Origin: Streptomyces goshikiensis
GTDB lineage: Bacteria; Actinomycetota; Actinomycetes; Streptomycetales; Streptomycetaceae
Reading direction: 5' to 3'
NCBI RefSeq assembly: GCF_014650555.1
Contig: NZ_BMVE01000006.1
Location: 62,001-126,000, forward strand
Length of the DNA stretch: 64,000 nucleotides
Under the pieces are notes generated by a model. The model was given only the letters and a program-made list of their open reading frames with translations. It was not told where the DNA came from and searched no databases. Of this stretch, positions 25,316-34,356 are shown in pieces. The position numbers were made by a program, and so were the translations under genes. Positions within the stretch are counted from its first letter, which is position 1; each line of letters begins with the position of its first letter.

Positions 25316-25795
25316 TCACGCGTCCCCGTCCGCGGACTCGTCCGAGGGCCACGGGTCGCGCAGCCACAGGTCGTCCGCCGGGGTCGGGGTGAGCAGCTCG
25401 GCCAGCGCGGCTTCCAGGCCGAGCCGGTCCGCCTCCGTGCCCGGCGGCACCGCGCGCAGGGTGCGCTCCAGCCAGGCCGACACCGAGCCGGCCGGGGCCT
25501 CCAGCAGGGCGTCCCCGTCGGGGGAGCTCAGCGCCATGCACAGCACGGCCTTGTTGTCGATCTTCGTGGGCCAGATCCGGACGTCGCCGTGGCCGCTCGG
25601 CCGGAACACCCCCTCGACGAGCAGCTCGCGGGCGAAGGTCCAGTGGACCGGCAGGCTGGAGCCGGTGTGGAAGACGATGTGGACGGCGTACGGGTCGTCG
25701 GTGAGGTAGAGCAGCCGGGCGGGGACGGGGACGCTGCGTTCGGGGGACAGGACCAGCTTGAGTTCCAGCTCGCGCTCGATGACGGGGTGGTGCAT
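25316..25795 (-). CDS. ssgG: SsgA-family sporulation/cell-division regulator
   Basis: The protein has 159 residues. The family core is plain: LELKLVLSPERSVPVPARLL, YLTDDPYAVHIVFHTGS, VHWTFARELLVEGVFRPSG and GDVRIWP. SsgA-like proteins exist only in sporulating actinomycetes and guide septum placement and wall remodelling. The symbol ssgG is suggested by my recollection that the S. coelicolor ssgG gene lies close to hppD; the family call is much surer than the paralogue. It is convergent with the GlcD-like gene, 29 bp away. The C-terminal acidic extension is longer than in SsgB. Confidence 0.8.
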   Translation of the reverse strand: MHHPVIERELELKLVLSPERSVPVPARLLYLTDDPYAVHIVFHTGSSLPVHWTFARELLVEGVFRPSGHGDVRIWPTKIDNKAVLCMALSSPDGDALLEAPAGSVSAWLERTLRAVPPGTEADRLGLEAALAELLTPTPADDLWLRDPWPSDESADGDA

Positions 25796-26020
25796 GGCGG
25801 CCTCACTTCGTGCTCTGCGGTGTGTGCGGGGCGGTGCGGGGCATGGCTCGGGCCCCACACCCGCAGAGAGCGCCGGACGGCCCGGGTATGACGCGACTTC
25901 CGGCAGGAATCGAAGGTTGGCCGAATCCTGTCTGCTGACCGAAAGCCATCGGGAGAAGAAGTGTTCGCTCGAAGGCTTGGATTCTCCCGTTACCGGACCT
26001 GGCGGGCCGAGGTTCTTGGC

Positions 26021-26026
26021 TATGGT
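26021..26026 (+). promoter_or_regulatory. -10 element TATGGT before the long RDD gene
   Basis: TATGGT lies about 44 nt before the TTG start, giving a short leader that includes the GGAG ribosome site. No convincing -35 is visible. A 274-bp intergenic stretch separates it from the divergent SsgA-like gene. Confidence 0.35.
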
Positions 26027-26069
26027 CCTGCCTTGCACAAGCCTCAAGCCACGAACGGAGTTGGGGACA

Positions 26070-27725
26070 TTGACGGCCTCCCCTGGAGACGGCGAGCACG
26101 CGGCCCGCGAGGGCTACTACCCCGATCCGTCCATCCCCGGGTACGTCCGGTACTGGAACGGACTGTCCTGGGTGCCGGGTACGAGCCGCCCCGCGCCGCC
26201 CGTGGACGAGACGGGTCCGGTGTTCCTGGACGAGACCTCGGCGACCGAGGCGCTGCCGGAGCCGTCGCCCGCGCGGTCGCCCGTGCCGCTGCCCGTGCCG
26301 TCGCCGGAGCCGGATCCCGCCTCCGAGCCGGTGATGTGGCAGGCCGATCCCGCCCACCAGCACGGCTTCGGGGGCCCCAGGGACGCCCGGGTGTCCTGGG
26401 GCAGCCGGGAGGAGCCGCCGGGGCCCGTACGGGGCGCAGGGGTCTCACTGGCCCGCACGGCGGCCGCGTCCCCGGCCGCGTCCCCGACGCCCGGTTCCGC
26501 GCCGGCGCCGGATCCGGCCCCCGGCCCCGCGCCGGACCGGTCGCCCGAGGCCGCCGCGGCGCCCGCTTCCGCGCCCGGGCACGCCTGGTCGTCCGAGTCC
26601 GCCGCGGCGCCCGCGTCCGTTCCCGCGCCGGTTCCCGCTCCCGCTAGGGCGTCCGAGGCCGCTCCGGCGCCCGCCGCGGCCCGGGCGGCCGCCCCCGCGC
26701 CCGAGTGGCCCGACGCCGGTGACGGGGGGCGCGCCGGGTCCGGGCTCACCTCTTCCTGGCCGGAGGCGACCCCGAAGTCCCGCCCCGCGCCGGCCCCCAC
26801 CCGGGTCCAGCCCGACCCCCAGGCCTACGCCCAGGCGCAAGCGCAGGCCCATGTCCGCGCCGCCTCCCCGCTTCCGGGCCAGAGCTCCGCGCCGGCCCCG
26901 GCCGCGGCGGACGCCCCGCTCCCGGCCCAGGACCCCACCCAGGCCCCTCAGCCTCGTGCCGCCGCCCGGGTCGACGGCCCCCGCCCCGGCCGGGCCCCGG
27001 CCCGCGCGGATGCCCCGCTCCCCGGCCAGGGCGCCGCCCCGGCCCAGGCGGGTGCGCCCATTCCGAGCCAGGCCGCCGCGCCCGCCCAGGGACAGGCCCG
27101 GGCAGCCGCCGGTGCCGGTGCCGGTGAGCGGGGGGACGACGCCGGCCGCAGGCAGACGGCGACGGCTTCGGAGGGCGCGCGCCGGGCGGAGTCCGGTGCG
27201 GCCGCCGCCGGGCAGCGGCCCGACGCCCGGGCCGTGTTCGAGCGCATGGCGGAGCGGGCCGTCCGCCCCTCGGGCCTGGTCCGCCGGGGCCTCGCCCGCG
27301 CGGTGGACTCCCTCGTGTTCGCCGCCGTCGCGGCGGCCGCCGCCCGGCCCCTCGTCCCCGCCGCCACCGCGCACATCGAGGCCAAGGTGGACGCCGCCCG
27401 GGGCACCGGCCGGACCACCACCGTGTGGCTCCTCGACGCCACCATCGGCGGCTACCTCGGCATCGTGCTGGCCGCGGTCCTCCTCTTCGGGGTCTTCTAC
27501 GAGGCCCTGCCCACCGCCCGCTGGGGCCGCACCCCGGGGAAGAAGCTGTTCGGCGTCCGCGTACTGGCCACCGCCACCCTCCGCCCGCCGGGGTTCGGCG
27601 CGGCCCTGCGCCGCTGGCTGGCGTACGCCCTCTTCGGGCTCCTGGGCGGCCTCTGGTGCCTCGGGGACCGCCCGCGCCGCCGCGGGCTCCACGACCGCGC
27701 CGCGGGCACCTACGTGGCGCGCTAG
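26070..27725 (+). CDS. DUF2510 and RDD-domain membrane protein
   Basis: The protein has about 551 residues. Residues 11-35 match DUF2510 (EGYYPDPSIPGYVRYWNGLS). A roughly 350-residue Pro/Ala-rich linker follows. The C-terminal ~150 residues form an RDD domain: SGLVRRGLARAVDSLVFAAV with the Arg/Asp pair, a helix YLGIVLAAVLLFGVFYEALP, then WGRTPGKKLFGVRVLA and GLHDRAAGTYVAR. RDD proteins are poly-topic membrane proteins, some linked to transport. TTG 26070 is chosen with GGAG 9 nt upstream. A second RDD gene follows after 63 bp. Confidence 0.75.
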   Translation: MTASPGDGEHAAREGYYPDPSIPGYVRYWNGLSWVPGTSRPAPPVDETGPVFLDETSATEALPEPSPARSPVPLPVPSPEPDPASEPVMWQADPAHQHGFGGPRDARVSWGSREEPPGPVRGAGVSLARTAAASPAASPTPGSAPAPDPAPGPAPDRSPEAAAAPASAPGHAWSSESAAAPASVPAPVPAPARASEAAPAPAAARAAAPAPEWPDAGDGGRAGSGLTSSWPEATPKSRPAPAPTRVQPDPQAYAQAQAQAHVRAASPLPGQSSAPAPAAADAPLPAQDPTQAPQPRAAARVDGPRPGRAPARADAPLPGQGAAPAQAGAPIPSQAAAPAQGQARAAAGAGAGERGDDAGRRQTATASEGARRAESGAAAAGQRPDARAVFERMAERAVRPSGLVRRGLARAVDSLVFAAVAAAAARPLVPAATAHIEAKVDAARGTGRTTTVWLLDATIGGYLGIVLAAVLLFGVFYEALPTARWGRTPGKKLFGVRVLATATLRPPGFGAALRRWLAYALFGLLGGLWCLGDRPRRRGLHDRAAGTYVAR

Positions 27726-27788
27726 GGCCGTCGCCCGGACGGACGCGGTCCCGTTGCGGGGCCCGCCGCGGCGGGGTCGACTCGGGCC

Positions 27789-28538
27789 ATGAGCACCGAC
27801 CAGCCGCCGCCGGGCCAGCCGCCCGAGGACGACCCGTTCCTCAAGAAGCCCCAGGAACCGACGCCTCCGTCGGGCGGTTCGCCGTACGGATCGCCGCCGC
27901 CCCCGCCCCCGGGGACGCCCGGAGGACCCGGAACCCCCGGAGGACCCGGCGGTGGCGGGCCCGGCGGGTTTCCGCCCCCGCCGCCCCCGCCGCCCCCGTA
28001 CGGCGGCGGAGACCCGTACGGCAGCGGCAGCGGCGGCGGCATGCCCGATCCGCTCGCCGGCATGCCCCCGCTCGCGGACTTCGGACGGCGCCTCGGCGCC
28101 CGCATCGTCGATGTGCTCATCGTCACGATCCCGCTGTTCCTGATCCAGCTGCCCTTCAACAACAAGCGGTACATGGTCGACACCGACAAGGGCGAGGACG
28201 TCACCGAGGTCATCACCAATTCGTACGGCGGCAGCGGTCTGCTCTGGACGCTGATCGGGATCATCGCGTACGTCGGCTACGACTGGTTCTTCACGAAGCG
28301 GGACGGCCGGACCCCCGGCAAGCGCTGGCTGGGCCTGCGCGTGGCGATGCTCAACGACGGCAGCGTGCCCGGCTCCAGCGCCGCGCTCAGCCGCGCCGCC
28401 GTGCTGTGGGTGCCGACGCTGGTGTGCTGCTTCTGCCTGTGGCCGCTCGCGCTGATCGTCTCGATGCTCGTCGACAAGCCCTACAAGCAGGCGCTGCACG
28501 ACAAGGTCGCCAAGACCGTGGTGGTCAAGTCGACCTGA
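27789..28538 (+). CDS. RDD-family membrane protein with Pro/Gly-rich N-terminus
   Basis: The protein has 249 residues. About 90 residues of PPPPG/GGPG-type sequence are followed by the RDD domain: ADFGRRLGARIVDVLIVTIP, a second helix LLWTLIGIIAYVGYDWFFTK, then RDGRTPGKRWLGLRVAMLND, a third Cys-rich helix (VLWVPTLVCCFCLWPLALIV) and LHDKVAKTVVV. The family Arg-Asp-Asp positions are present. It lies immediately after another RDD gene; function is unknown. Confidence 0.82.
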   Translation: MSTDQPPPGQPPEDDPFLKKPQEPTPPSGGSPYGSPPPPPPGTPGGPGTPGGPGGGGPGGFPPPPPPPPPYGGGDPYGSGSGGGMPDPLAGMPPLADFGRRLGARIVDVLIVTIPLFLIQLPFNNKRYMVDTDKGEDVTEVITNSYGGSGLLWTLIGIIAYVGYDWFFTKRDGRTPGKRWLGLRVAMLNDGSVPGSSAALSRAAVLWVPTLVCCFCLWPLALIVSMLVDKPYKQALHDKVAKTVVVKST

Positions 28539-28562
28539 CGCCCCGCCTTCCAACGGCGCTCG

Positions 28563-28592
28563 CGGGCGGTCTCCCCCAGGGGAGGCCGCCCG
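28563..28592. terminator. Hairpin between convergent genes
   Basis: CGGGCGGTCTCCCC (28563-28576) pairs with GGGGAGGCCGCCCG (28579-28592), with one G-T pair. Confidence 0.6.
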
Positions 28593-28619
28593 TCCGGCAT
28601 GCCGCGGCGCCGGTCCCGC

Positions 28620-28919
28620 TCAGTGGTGCACGGGGTGTTCGGCAGCGGCCGTCCGGGGAGCGGACACCCGGGCGGCCGCAGTCGTGTCCGCGGTTCCTGC
28701 CGCGGAGCCGGGCGCCTTGGCCCGGGTGGCCGCGTGCCGGCCGCGGCGGCTCGGCGCGGGCACGGTGAGCGCCACGAGCAGGCCGAGGGCGAGCGCGGCG
28801 GCACAGATGACCGCGACCCCGACACCGGTGCTCGTCTGCGAGAGCAGCAGCATGGCGATCGTCGAGACCAGGACGGTGGCGGACCCGTAGGCGAGCTGTG
28901 CGGCAGTCGGACGCGGCAT
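28620..28919 (-). CDS. Small two-helix membrane protein
   Basis: The protein has 99 residues. Two hydrophobic helices, GSATVLVSTIAMLLLSQTST and VAVICAAALALGLLVALTVP, are followed by a basic, Ala/Thr-rich cytoplasmic-type tail. ATG 28919 is chosen because GAGGA lies about 10 nt upstream; an in-frame TTG at 28937 is possible. No family is recognised. Confidence 0.65.
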   Translation of the reverse strand: MPRPTAAQLAYGSATVLVSTIAMLLLSQTSTGVGVAVICAAALALGLLVALTVPAPSRRGRHAATRAKAPGSAAGTADTTAAARVSAPRTAAAEHPVHH

Positions 28920-29303
28920 GGCGATATCCGTCCTCAAAGGCGGGGAGGGGGAGTCGGCTCAACTAGGTCGCGCGTCAAGAGACTCTACGACGGGGGATGC
29001 CCGAGCGGAACGGGCGGTAAGCGTGACCTCACCAACGGTGCCGGAGCACGGGGGGCGCACGGGATCACATCACCGTGCCACACGGGGGTGATGAAGCGGC
29101 CTTCGTCCCGTATGGCTGCGGAACGTCCGAATAGCGGAACTCCTTGACCGCATAGTGCAGTTGTAAGGAACAAGTCAAGGTCTGTCTTTTCTTTAGACTC
29201 TCCGGTCAAATGTCGTCACTTGAGACGCGCGCCGCGCGGAACCCCCCGCCCCCATGGAGATGTTCCGACCTACGTCGCGGCCGCGGGAGGGGAACGACAT
29301 CAA
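28920..29303. other. Intergenic region upstream of the M6 protease
   Basis: No gene is seen. It includes a relatively AT-rich stretch at 29130-29215 with TTGTAAGGAACAA (inverted TTGT/ACAA) and a TAGACT at 29194-29199 that could be a -10 element. The GGAGGGGAA ribosome site for the protease lies at 29286-29294. Confidence 0.4.
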
Positions 29304-31718
29304 GTGACCAGCAACTCCGCCAGAAGGCGTTCGCTGCGCGCGGCGGCCGTGGCCGTGACCATGGCCGCCACCGCCGCGTCCGGCTTCGCCGTCTTCACGA
29401 CCGCAGCGCAGGCCGACCCCGGGTCGACCGCGCCCGCCGCCCACCGCGAGGACCCGACCGCTCCCGCCAAGGAGCAGGTCAAGCACGACCTCGAAGGCCC
29501 GTTCAGCAAGGTGCAGGACCAGCAGCGCGAAGCTGCCCTGCAGCAGGTGCTGGCCGGCAAGAAGGGCGTCGAGCAGCGCGGCGCCTCGAAGGTCGTCAAG
29601 CTCGACGACAAGAAGTACGTCGAGCTCGGCCGCGAGAAGACCGACAAGATCTTCACGATCCTCGTCGAGTTCGGCGACCAGGTCGACAACACGACCATGT
29701 TCGACCCGGACGGTCCGGACGGCCCCAAGCCGCCGGTCCCGAAGTACGGCGGCACCCCCGGTCCGCTGCACAACACCATCGCGCAGCCGGACCGCACCCA
29801 GAACAACAGCACCGCCTGGCGCAAGGACTTCAGCCGCGACTACTTCCAGGACCTGTACTTCGGTACCGGCAAGGGCAAGAACTCGCTGAAGACCTACTAC
29901 GAGAAGACCTCCTCGGGCCGTTACTCGGTCGAGGGCGACGTCGCCGACTGGGTCAAGATCCCGTACAACGAGGGTCGTTACGGCTCGAACTACTGCGGCC
30001 AGACCAACTGCTCCAACGTCTGGGACACCGTCAAGGACGGCGTGACCGCCTGGGCCGAAGGCCAGAAGAAGGCGGGCAAGACCGACGCCCAGATCAAGGC
30101 GCAGCTGGCCCAGTACGACCAGTGGGACCGCTACGACTACGACGGCGACGGCAACTTCAACGAGCCCGACGGCTACATCGACCACTTCCAGATCGTCCAC
30201 GCGGGCGAGGACGAGTCGGCCGGCGGCGGCGTGCAGGGCACCAGCGCGCTGTGGGCGCACCGCTGGTACGCCTACGGCACCCAGGCGGGCAAGACCGGCC
30301 CGGAGAACAACAAGGCCGGCGGCACGCAGATCGGTGACACCGGCATCTGGGTCGGCGACTACACGATGCAGCCGGAGAACGGCGGCCTCGGCGTCTTCGC
30401 GCACGAGTACGGCCACGACCTCGGTCTGCCGGACCTCTACGACACCTCCGGCGGCGGCGACAACAGCGTCGGCTTCTGGTCCCTGATGTCGGCCGGCTCC
30501 TGGCTCGGCGAGGGCAAGGACTCCATAGGCGACCTCCCGGGCGACATGACGGCCTGGGACAAGCTCCAGCTGGGCTGGCTGAACTACGACTCGGCCAAGG
30601 CCGCGACGAAGTCCACCCACAAGCTGGGCGTCTCGGAGTACAACACCAAGGACAAGCAGGCGCTGCTCGTCGAGCTGCCGAAGAAGCAGGTCAAGACCGA
30701 CATCGTCGCTCCCGCCGAGGGTTCCTCGCAGTGGTGGAGCAACATGGGTGACGACCTCAAGAACACCCTCACCCGCTCGGTCGACCTGACCGGCAAGAAG
30801 TCCGCCGCCCTGTCCCTCAAGGGCTGGTGGGACATCGAGGCCGACTACGACTACCTCTACACCGAGGTGTCCACGGACGGCGGCGCCACCTGGACCGCGC
30901 TGGCCGGTACCGCCGACGGCAAGGCCATCCCGGCCGACGCCTCCGGCAGCCCGTCGCTGACCGGTGTCTCCGGTGCCTGGCAGGCGCTGAACTTCCCGCT
31001 CGACGCCTACGCGGGCAAGAAGATCGACCTCCGCTTCCGCTACCAGACGGACGGCGGCGCGGGCGGCAAGGGCTTCACCGCCGACGCCGTCACCCTGACC
31101 GCGGACGGCTCCGCGCTGTTCACCGACGGCGCCGAGAACGGCGACAACGGCTGGACCGGCAAGGGCTTCTCCCGCATCGGCGCCGGTTTCACCAAGGAGT
31201 ACGAGCAGTACTACCTGGCCGAGAACCGCCGCTACGTCTCGTACGACTCGACCCTTCAGGTCGGCCCGTACAACTTCGGCTTCAGCAACACGAAGCCGGG
31301 CTGGGTGGAGCACTACCCGTACCAGGACGGTCTGCTGATCTGGCAGTGGGACCTCTCCCAGAAGGACAACAACACCAGCCAGCACCCCGGTGCCGGCCTG
31401 ATCCTTCCGATCGACGCCAACGCCAAGCCGATGAAGTGGTCGGACGGCACCCTGCTGCGGAACAAGATCCAGCCGTACGACGCGACCTTCAGCGCGTACT
31501 CGACGGACGCCTTCACGCTGCACAAGAACGGTGAGGCGCTCTTCGTCAAGCCGAAGCCGGCCAACATGGTCTTCGACGACCACAAGGGCAAGTACTTCTA
31601 CGACGAGAACCCGACCGGTTCGGTGAAGGTCACTGACACCAACACCAAGATCAAGATCGCCAAGGAGACCTACGACGGTCTTCAGATGACGATCGAGGTC
31701 GGCCCCTCCGGTAAGTAA
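29304..31718 (+). CDS. Secreted M6-family metalloprotease (immune inhibitor A-like)
   Basis: The protein has 804 residues. A Sec-type signal peptide (RRRSLRAAAVAVTMAATAAS, ending near AAQA) is followed by a propeptide. The catalytic zinc site HEYGHDLGLPDLYD lies at about residue 365, with the M6 GFWSLMSAGSW block downstream. The second half holds beta-sandwich-type modules (SAALSLKGWWDIEADYDYLY). Asp-rich DYDGDGNFNEPDGYIDH may bind calcium. GTG 29304 has GGAGGGGAA about 9 nt upstream; upstream in-frame codons precede no signal peptide. It should degrade extracellular proteins. A strong terminator follows. Confidence 0.92.
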   Translation: MTSNSARRRSLRAAAVAVTMAATAASGFAVFTTAAQADPGSTAPAAHREDPTAPAKEQVKHDLEGPFSKVQDQQREAALQQVLAGKKGVEQRGASKVVKLDDKKYVELGREKTDKIFTILVEFGDQVDNTTMFDPDGPDGPKPPVPKYGGTPGPLHNTIAQPDRTQNNSTAWRKDFSRDYFQDLYFGTGKGKNSLKTYYEKTSSGRYSVEGDVADWVKIPYNEGRYGSNYCGQTNCSNVWDTVKDGVTAWAEGQKKAGKTDAQIKAQLAQYDQWDRYDYDGDGNFNEPDGYIDHFQIVHAGEDESAGGGVQGTSALWAHRWYAYGTQAGKTGPENNKAGGTQIGDTGIWVGDYTMQPENGGLGVFAHEYGHDLGLPDLYDTSGGGDNSVGFWSLMSAGSWLGEGKDSIGDLPGDMTAWDKLQLGWLNYDSAKAATKSTHKLGVSEYNTKDKQALLVELPKKQVKTDIVAPAEGSSQWWSNMGDDLKNTLTRSVDLTGKKSAALSLKGWWDIEADYDYLYTEVSTDGGATWTALAGTADGKAIPADASGSPSLTGVSGAWQALNFPLDAYAGKKIDLRFRYQTDGGAGGKGFTADAVTLTADGSALFTDGAENGDNGWTGKGFSRIGAGFTKEYEQYYLAENRRYVSYDSTLQVGPYNFGFSNTKPGWVEHYPYQDGLLIWQWDLSQKDNNTSQHPGAGLILPIDANAKPMKWSDGTLLRNKIQPYDATFSAYSTDAFTLHKNGEALFVKPKPANMVFDDHKGKYFYDENPTGSVKVTDTNTKIKIAKETYDGLQMTIEVGPSGK

Positions 31719-31744
31719 TCCGGAAAAGCCGCAGGTCAAAGCAT

Positions 31745-31780
31745 GATCGGCCGTCGCCCTCTAGCGGGCGGCGGCCGATC
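31745..31780 (+). terminator. 15-bp hairpin after the M6 protease
   Basis: GATCGGCCGTCGCCC (31745-31759) pairs with GGGCGGCGGCCGATC (31766-31780), one G-T pair, loop TCTAGC, followed by GCGTTT. Confidence 0.75.
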
Positions 31781-31830
31781 GCGTTTAGATGCGGGTGCGA
31801 GTTGTCTTATTGACGGGGGAGCTGAAGATC

Positions 31831-32136
31831 ATGCCCGGTGGAGGTTTCGTCAGGTTGCCAGGCGGCAGCGTGGTGGTCGCGCTCACGCTGCCGAGGCCGT
31901 CCGGTGAGCTGGGAAACGTCCGTGTACTGGTACACGCCGCGAACCGGGCCCGCGCCCTGACCAGGCTGCGGAACCTCGGGATGCGGGCGGTCTACCTGCG
32001 CGGCAACGCCCAGCCGCCGACCCCGGACGAGGTGACCGCCGTCCTGCACCACCCGGACGGCCTCCTCTGGCGCGGCGCGCCGGACCACGCCCAGGAACTC
32101 TGGCACCCGATCCGGGCGCTCCTGCGGGGCGCGTAG
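31831..32136 (+). CDS. Small conserved hypothetical protein
   Basis: The protein has 101 residues with no recognised domain. It alternates strands and helices: GGSVVVALTLPRP, VRVLVHAANRARALTRLRNL, GMRAVYLRGN and DEVTAVLHHPDGLLWRGAPD. ATG 31831 is chosen because GGGGGAG lies 9 nt upstream; the upstream ATG 31789 abuts a terminator. It faces the convergent pncA gene. Confidence 0.65.
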   Translation: MPGGGFVRLPGGSVVVALTLPRPSGELGNVRVLVHAANRARALTRLRNLGMRAVYLRGNAQPPTPDEVTAVLHHPDGLLWRGAPDHAQELWHPIRALLRGA

Positions 32137-32170
32137 GAGCGCGTAGGGGCGTGCGGGGCCGCCGCCCGCG

Positions 32171-32770
32171 TCAGCCGCCGAGGACCGGGGTGCCGGACAG
32201 GTGCACCCCGGCCTTCCGGAGCTCCTCAAGGGCGCGGGCGGTGGTGTGCGGCGCGACGCCGGCGGTCAGGTCGAGCAGGACGTGCGTACGGAAGCCCGCG
32301 CGGACGGCGTCGAGGGCGGTCGCCCGGACGCAGTGGTCGGTGGCGATGCCGACCACGTCGACCTCGGTGACCTCGCGCCGGCGCAGCCAGTCGGCCAGGC
32401 CGAGGCCGTTCTCGTCCTGGCCCTCGAAGCCGCTGTACGCCGCCTCGTACGCGCCCTTGTCGAAGACGGCGGCGACGCTGCCGGACGCCACGGCGGGGGC
32501 GAAGTTCGGGTGGAAGCCGACGCCCTCGGTGCCGGCGACGCAGTGCACGGGCCACGAGGACTCGTAGTCCGGCTCCGCCGGGGGGTGCGCGAAGTGCGCG
32601 CCGGGGTCGACGTGGTGGTCGCGGGTGGCGACGACGTGCCGGTAGCCGGCGGTGGCCTGGCCGATGAGCTCGGTGACGGCGGCCGCGACATCGGCTCCGC
32701 CGGTGACCGCGAGGCTGCCGCCTTCGCAGAAGTCGTTCTGTACGTCGACGACGATCAGTGCGCGGTGCAT
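32171..32770 (-). CDS. pncA: Nicotinamidase (isochorismatase family)
   Basis: The enzyme (199 residues) deamidates nicotinamide to nicotinate for NAD salvage. The cysteine-hydrolase triad is Asp in IVVDVQNDFCEGGSL, Lys in VFDKGAYEAAYSGF and Cys in GIATDHCVRATALDA. The metal-binding TRDHHVDPGAHF segment contains the expected Asp and His residues. The neighbouring pncB on the same strand uses its product, so this is a functional pair, though 167 bp separate the genes. Confidence 0.93.
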   Translation of the reverse strand: MHRALIVVDVQNDFCEGGSLAVTGGADVAAAVTELIGQATAGYRHVVATRDHHVDPGAHFAHPPAEPDYESSWPVHCVAGTEGVGFHPNFAPAVASGSVAAVFDKGAYEAAYSGFEGQDENGLGLADWLRRREVTEVDVVGIATDHCVRATALDAVRAGFRTHVLLDLTAGVAPHTTARALEELRKAGVHLSGTPVLGG

Positions 32771-32937
32771 GTCGCGTGTCCTTCGGTCGGTGTCGTGGTT
32801 GCCGCTGCGCGGGCTCTTCCCCCACCCCGCCCCTTCCCGAAACCGGGGCTCCGCACCCGCCCCGGCGCCGCACCGTGCGGGCTCCACGACGGCGACGGCG
32901 ACGGGTCCGGGCGGGGCGGGGGGCGGGGCCGGGGGTG

Positions 32938-34266
32938 CTACGCGTACTCGGTCGGGAGGACGGCCTCGCCGCGCGAGAGCTGGGTCGCGGACAGCGGCAG
33001 GGCCGCGCGGGCCTCGCGGTGGCGGTCGCGGGCCGCCTCCAGGGGCTCGCGGGCCACGACCTCGCCCGCCTTGACCAGCTGGACCAGCAGCTGGCGGTCC
33101 GCCAGCGCCGCCGGCACCGGCCCGGTGCCGAGCACCTCGGCCTCGGCGACGCCCTCCGCGTCCACGCGCCGGGCCGCCCACTTGCGTCCGCCGACCGAGG
33201 TCTTGCCGCCCGTGGACTTCTTCGCCACCGGCACCAGGGCCGCCTTCGGGTCCGCCGAGGTCGCCCGCGCCACCAGCTTGTAGACCATCGAGCACGTCGG
33301 GTGCCCGCTGCCCGTCACCAGCTGCGTCCCGACCCCGTACGCGTCCACCGGGGCCGCCGCGAGCGAGGCGATGGCGTACTCGTCCAGGTCGGAGGTGACC
33401 ACGATCTTCGTCGCGGTCGCCCCCAGGTCGTCCAGCTGCGCGCGCACCCGGTGCGCGACCAGCAGCAGGTCCCCGGAGTCGATGCGGACGGCGCCCAGCT
33501 CCGTCCCGGCGACCTCCACGGCCGTCCGTACCGCCTCGGCGACGTCGTAGGTGTCCACCAGCAGGGTGGTGCCGCCGCCCAGCGAGGCCACCTGGGCCTG
33601 GAACGCGTCCCGCTCGGTGTCGTGCAGGAGGGTGAAGGCGTGCGCGGAGGTCCCGACCGTCGGGATCCCGTACCGGAAGCCGGCCGCCAGGTCCGAGGTG
33701 GAGGTGAAGCCGCCCACGTACGCCGCCCGCGAGGCCGCGACCGCCGCCAGCTCGTGGGTGCGCCGCGCCCCCATCTCGATCAGCGGCCGGTCGCCGGCGG
33801 CCGAGGCCATCCGGGAGGCGGCCGCCGCGATCGCCGAGTCGTGGTTGAGGATCGACAGGACCACGGTCTCCAGCAGCACGCACTCGGCGAAGCTGCCCTC
33901 GACCCGCAGGACCGGGGAGCCGGGGAAGTAGACCTCTCCCTCCGGGTAGCCCCAGATGTCGCCCGAGAAGCGGTACGAGGCCAGCCAGTCCAGGGTCCGC
34001 ATGTCGACGACGGCCCGCTCGCGCAGGAACTCCAGCACCGCGCCGTCGAAGCGGAAGTTCTCGACCGCGTCGAGCACCCGGCCGGTCCCGCCGACGACGC
34101 CGTAGCGCCGTCCCTCGGGCAGCCGCCGGGTGAACACCTCGAAGACGGAACGGCGGTCGGCCGTGCCGTTGGCCAGGGCGGCCTGCAGCATCGTGAGCTC
34201 GTAATGGTCCGTGAAGAGCGCTGTCGACGGCACGTCCACCGGCAGGCCCAGGTCCGCAGGGTTCAT
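32938..34266 (-). CDS. pncB: Nicotinate phosphoribosyltransferase
   Basis: The enzyme (442 residues) joins nicotinate and PRPP to nicotinate mononucleotide. Typical blocks are STALFTDHYELTMLQAALAN, GVVGGTGRVLDAVENFRFD, EMGARRTHE (phosphorylated/active-site His region GTSAHAFTLLHD), VRIDSGDLLLVAHRVRAQLD and IVVTSDLDEYAI. With pncA it makes the two-step nicotinamide salvage route. ATG 34266 begins MNPADLGLP; the divergent clpS start is 90 bp away, so the short spacer holds both promoters and a TCGTCA dyad. Confidence 0.94.
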   Translation of the reverse strand: MNPADLGLPVDVPSTALFTDHYELTMLQAALANGTADRRSVFEVFTRRLPEGRRYGVVGGTGRVLDAVENFRFDGAVLEFLRERAVVDMRTLDWLASYRFSGDIWGYPEGEVYFPGSPVLRVEGSFAECVLLETVVLSILNHDSAIAAAASRMASAAGDRPLIEMGARRTHELAAVAASRAAYVGGFTSTSDLAAGFRYGIPTVGTSAHAFTLLHDTERDAFQAQVASLGGGTTLLVDTYDVAEAVRTAVEVAGTELGAVRIDSGDLLLVAHRVRAQLDDLGATATKIVVTSDLDEYAIASLAAAPVDAYGVGTQLVTGSGHPTCSMVYKLVARATSADPKAALVPVAKKSTGGKTSVGGRKWAARRVDAEGVAEAEVLGTGPVPAALADRQLLVQLVKAGEVVAREPLEAARDRHREARAALPLSATQLSRGEAVLPTEYA

Positions 34267-34288
34267 GTCACGGATGCTAGCGCACATT

Positions 34289-34303
34289 TCGTCAGAGTGA
34301 CGA
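34289..34303. promoter_or_regulatory. Small dyad between pncB and clpS
   Basis: TCGTCA-GAG-TGACGA is a perfect 6-bp inverted repeat 22 bp before the pncB start. It could be an operator for pncB; the factor is unknown. Confidence 0.3.
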
Positions 34304-34356
34304 GATGTCGGGACCCGTTTGTGCGACGGGCCGGTCGCAGTGGCAGCATGGGACAA

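Noticed and set aside
28985..29209. Minus-strand 74-codon frame upstream of the M6 protease
   Set aside because: It covers the likely promoter of the protease, has no ribosome site and no recognisable fold.
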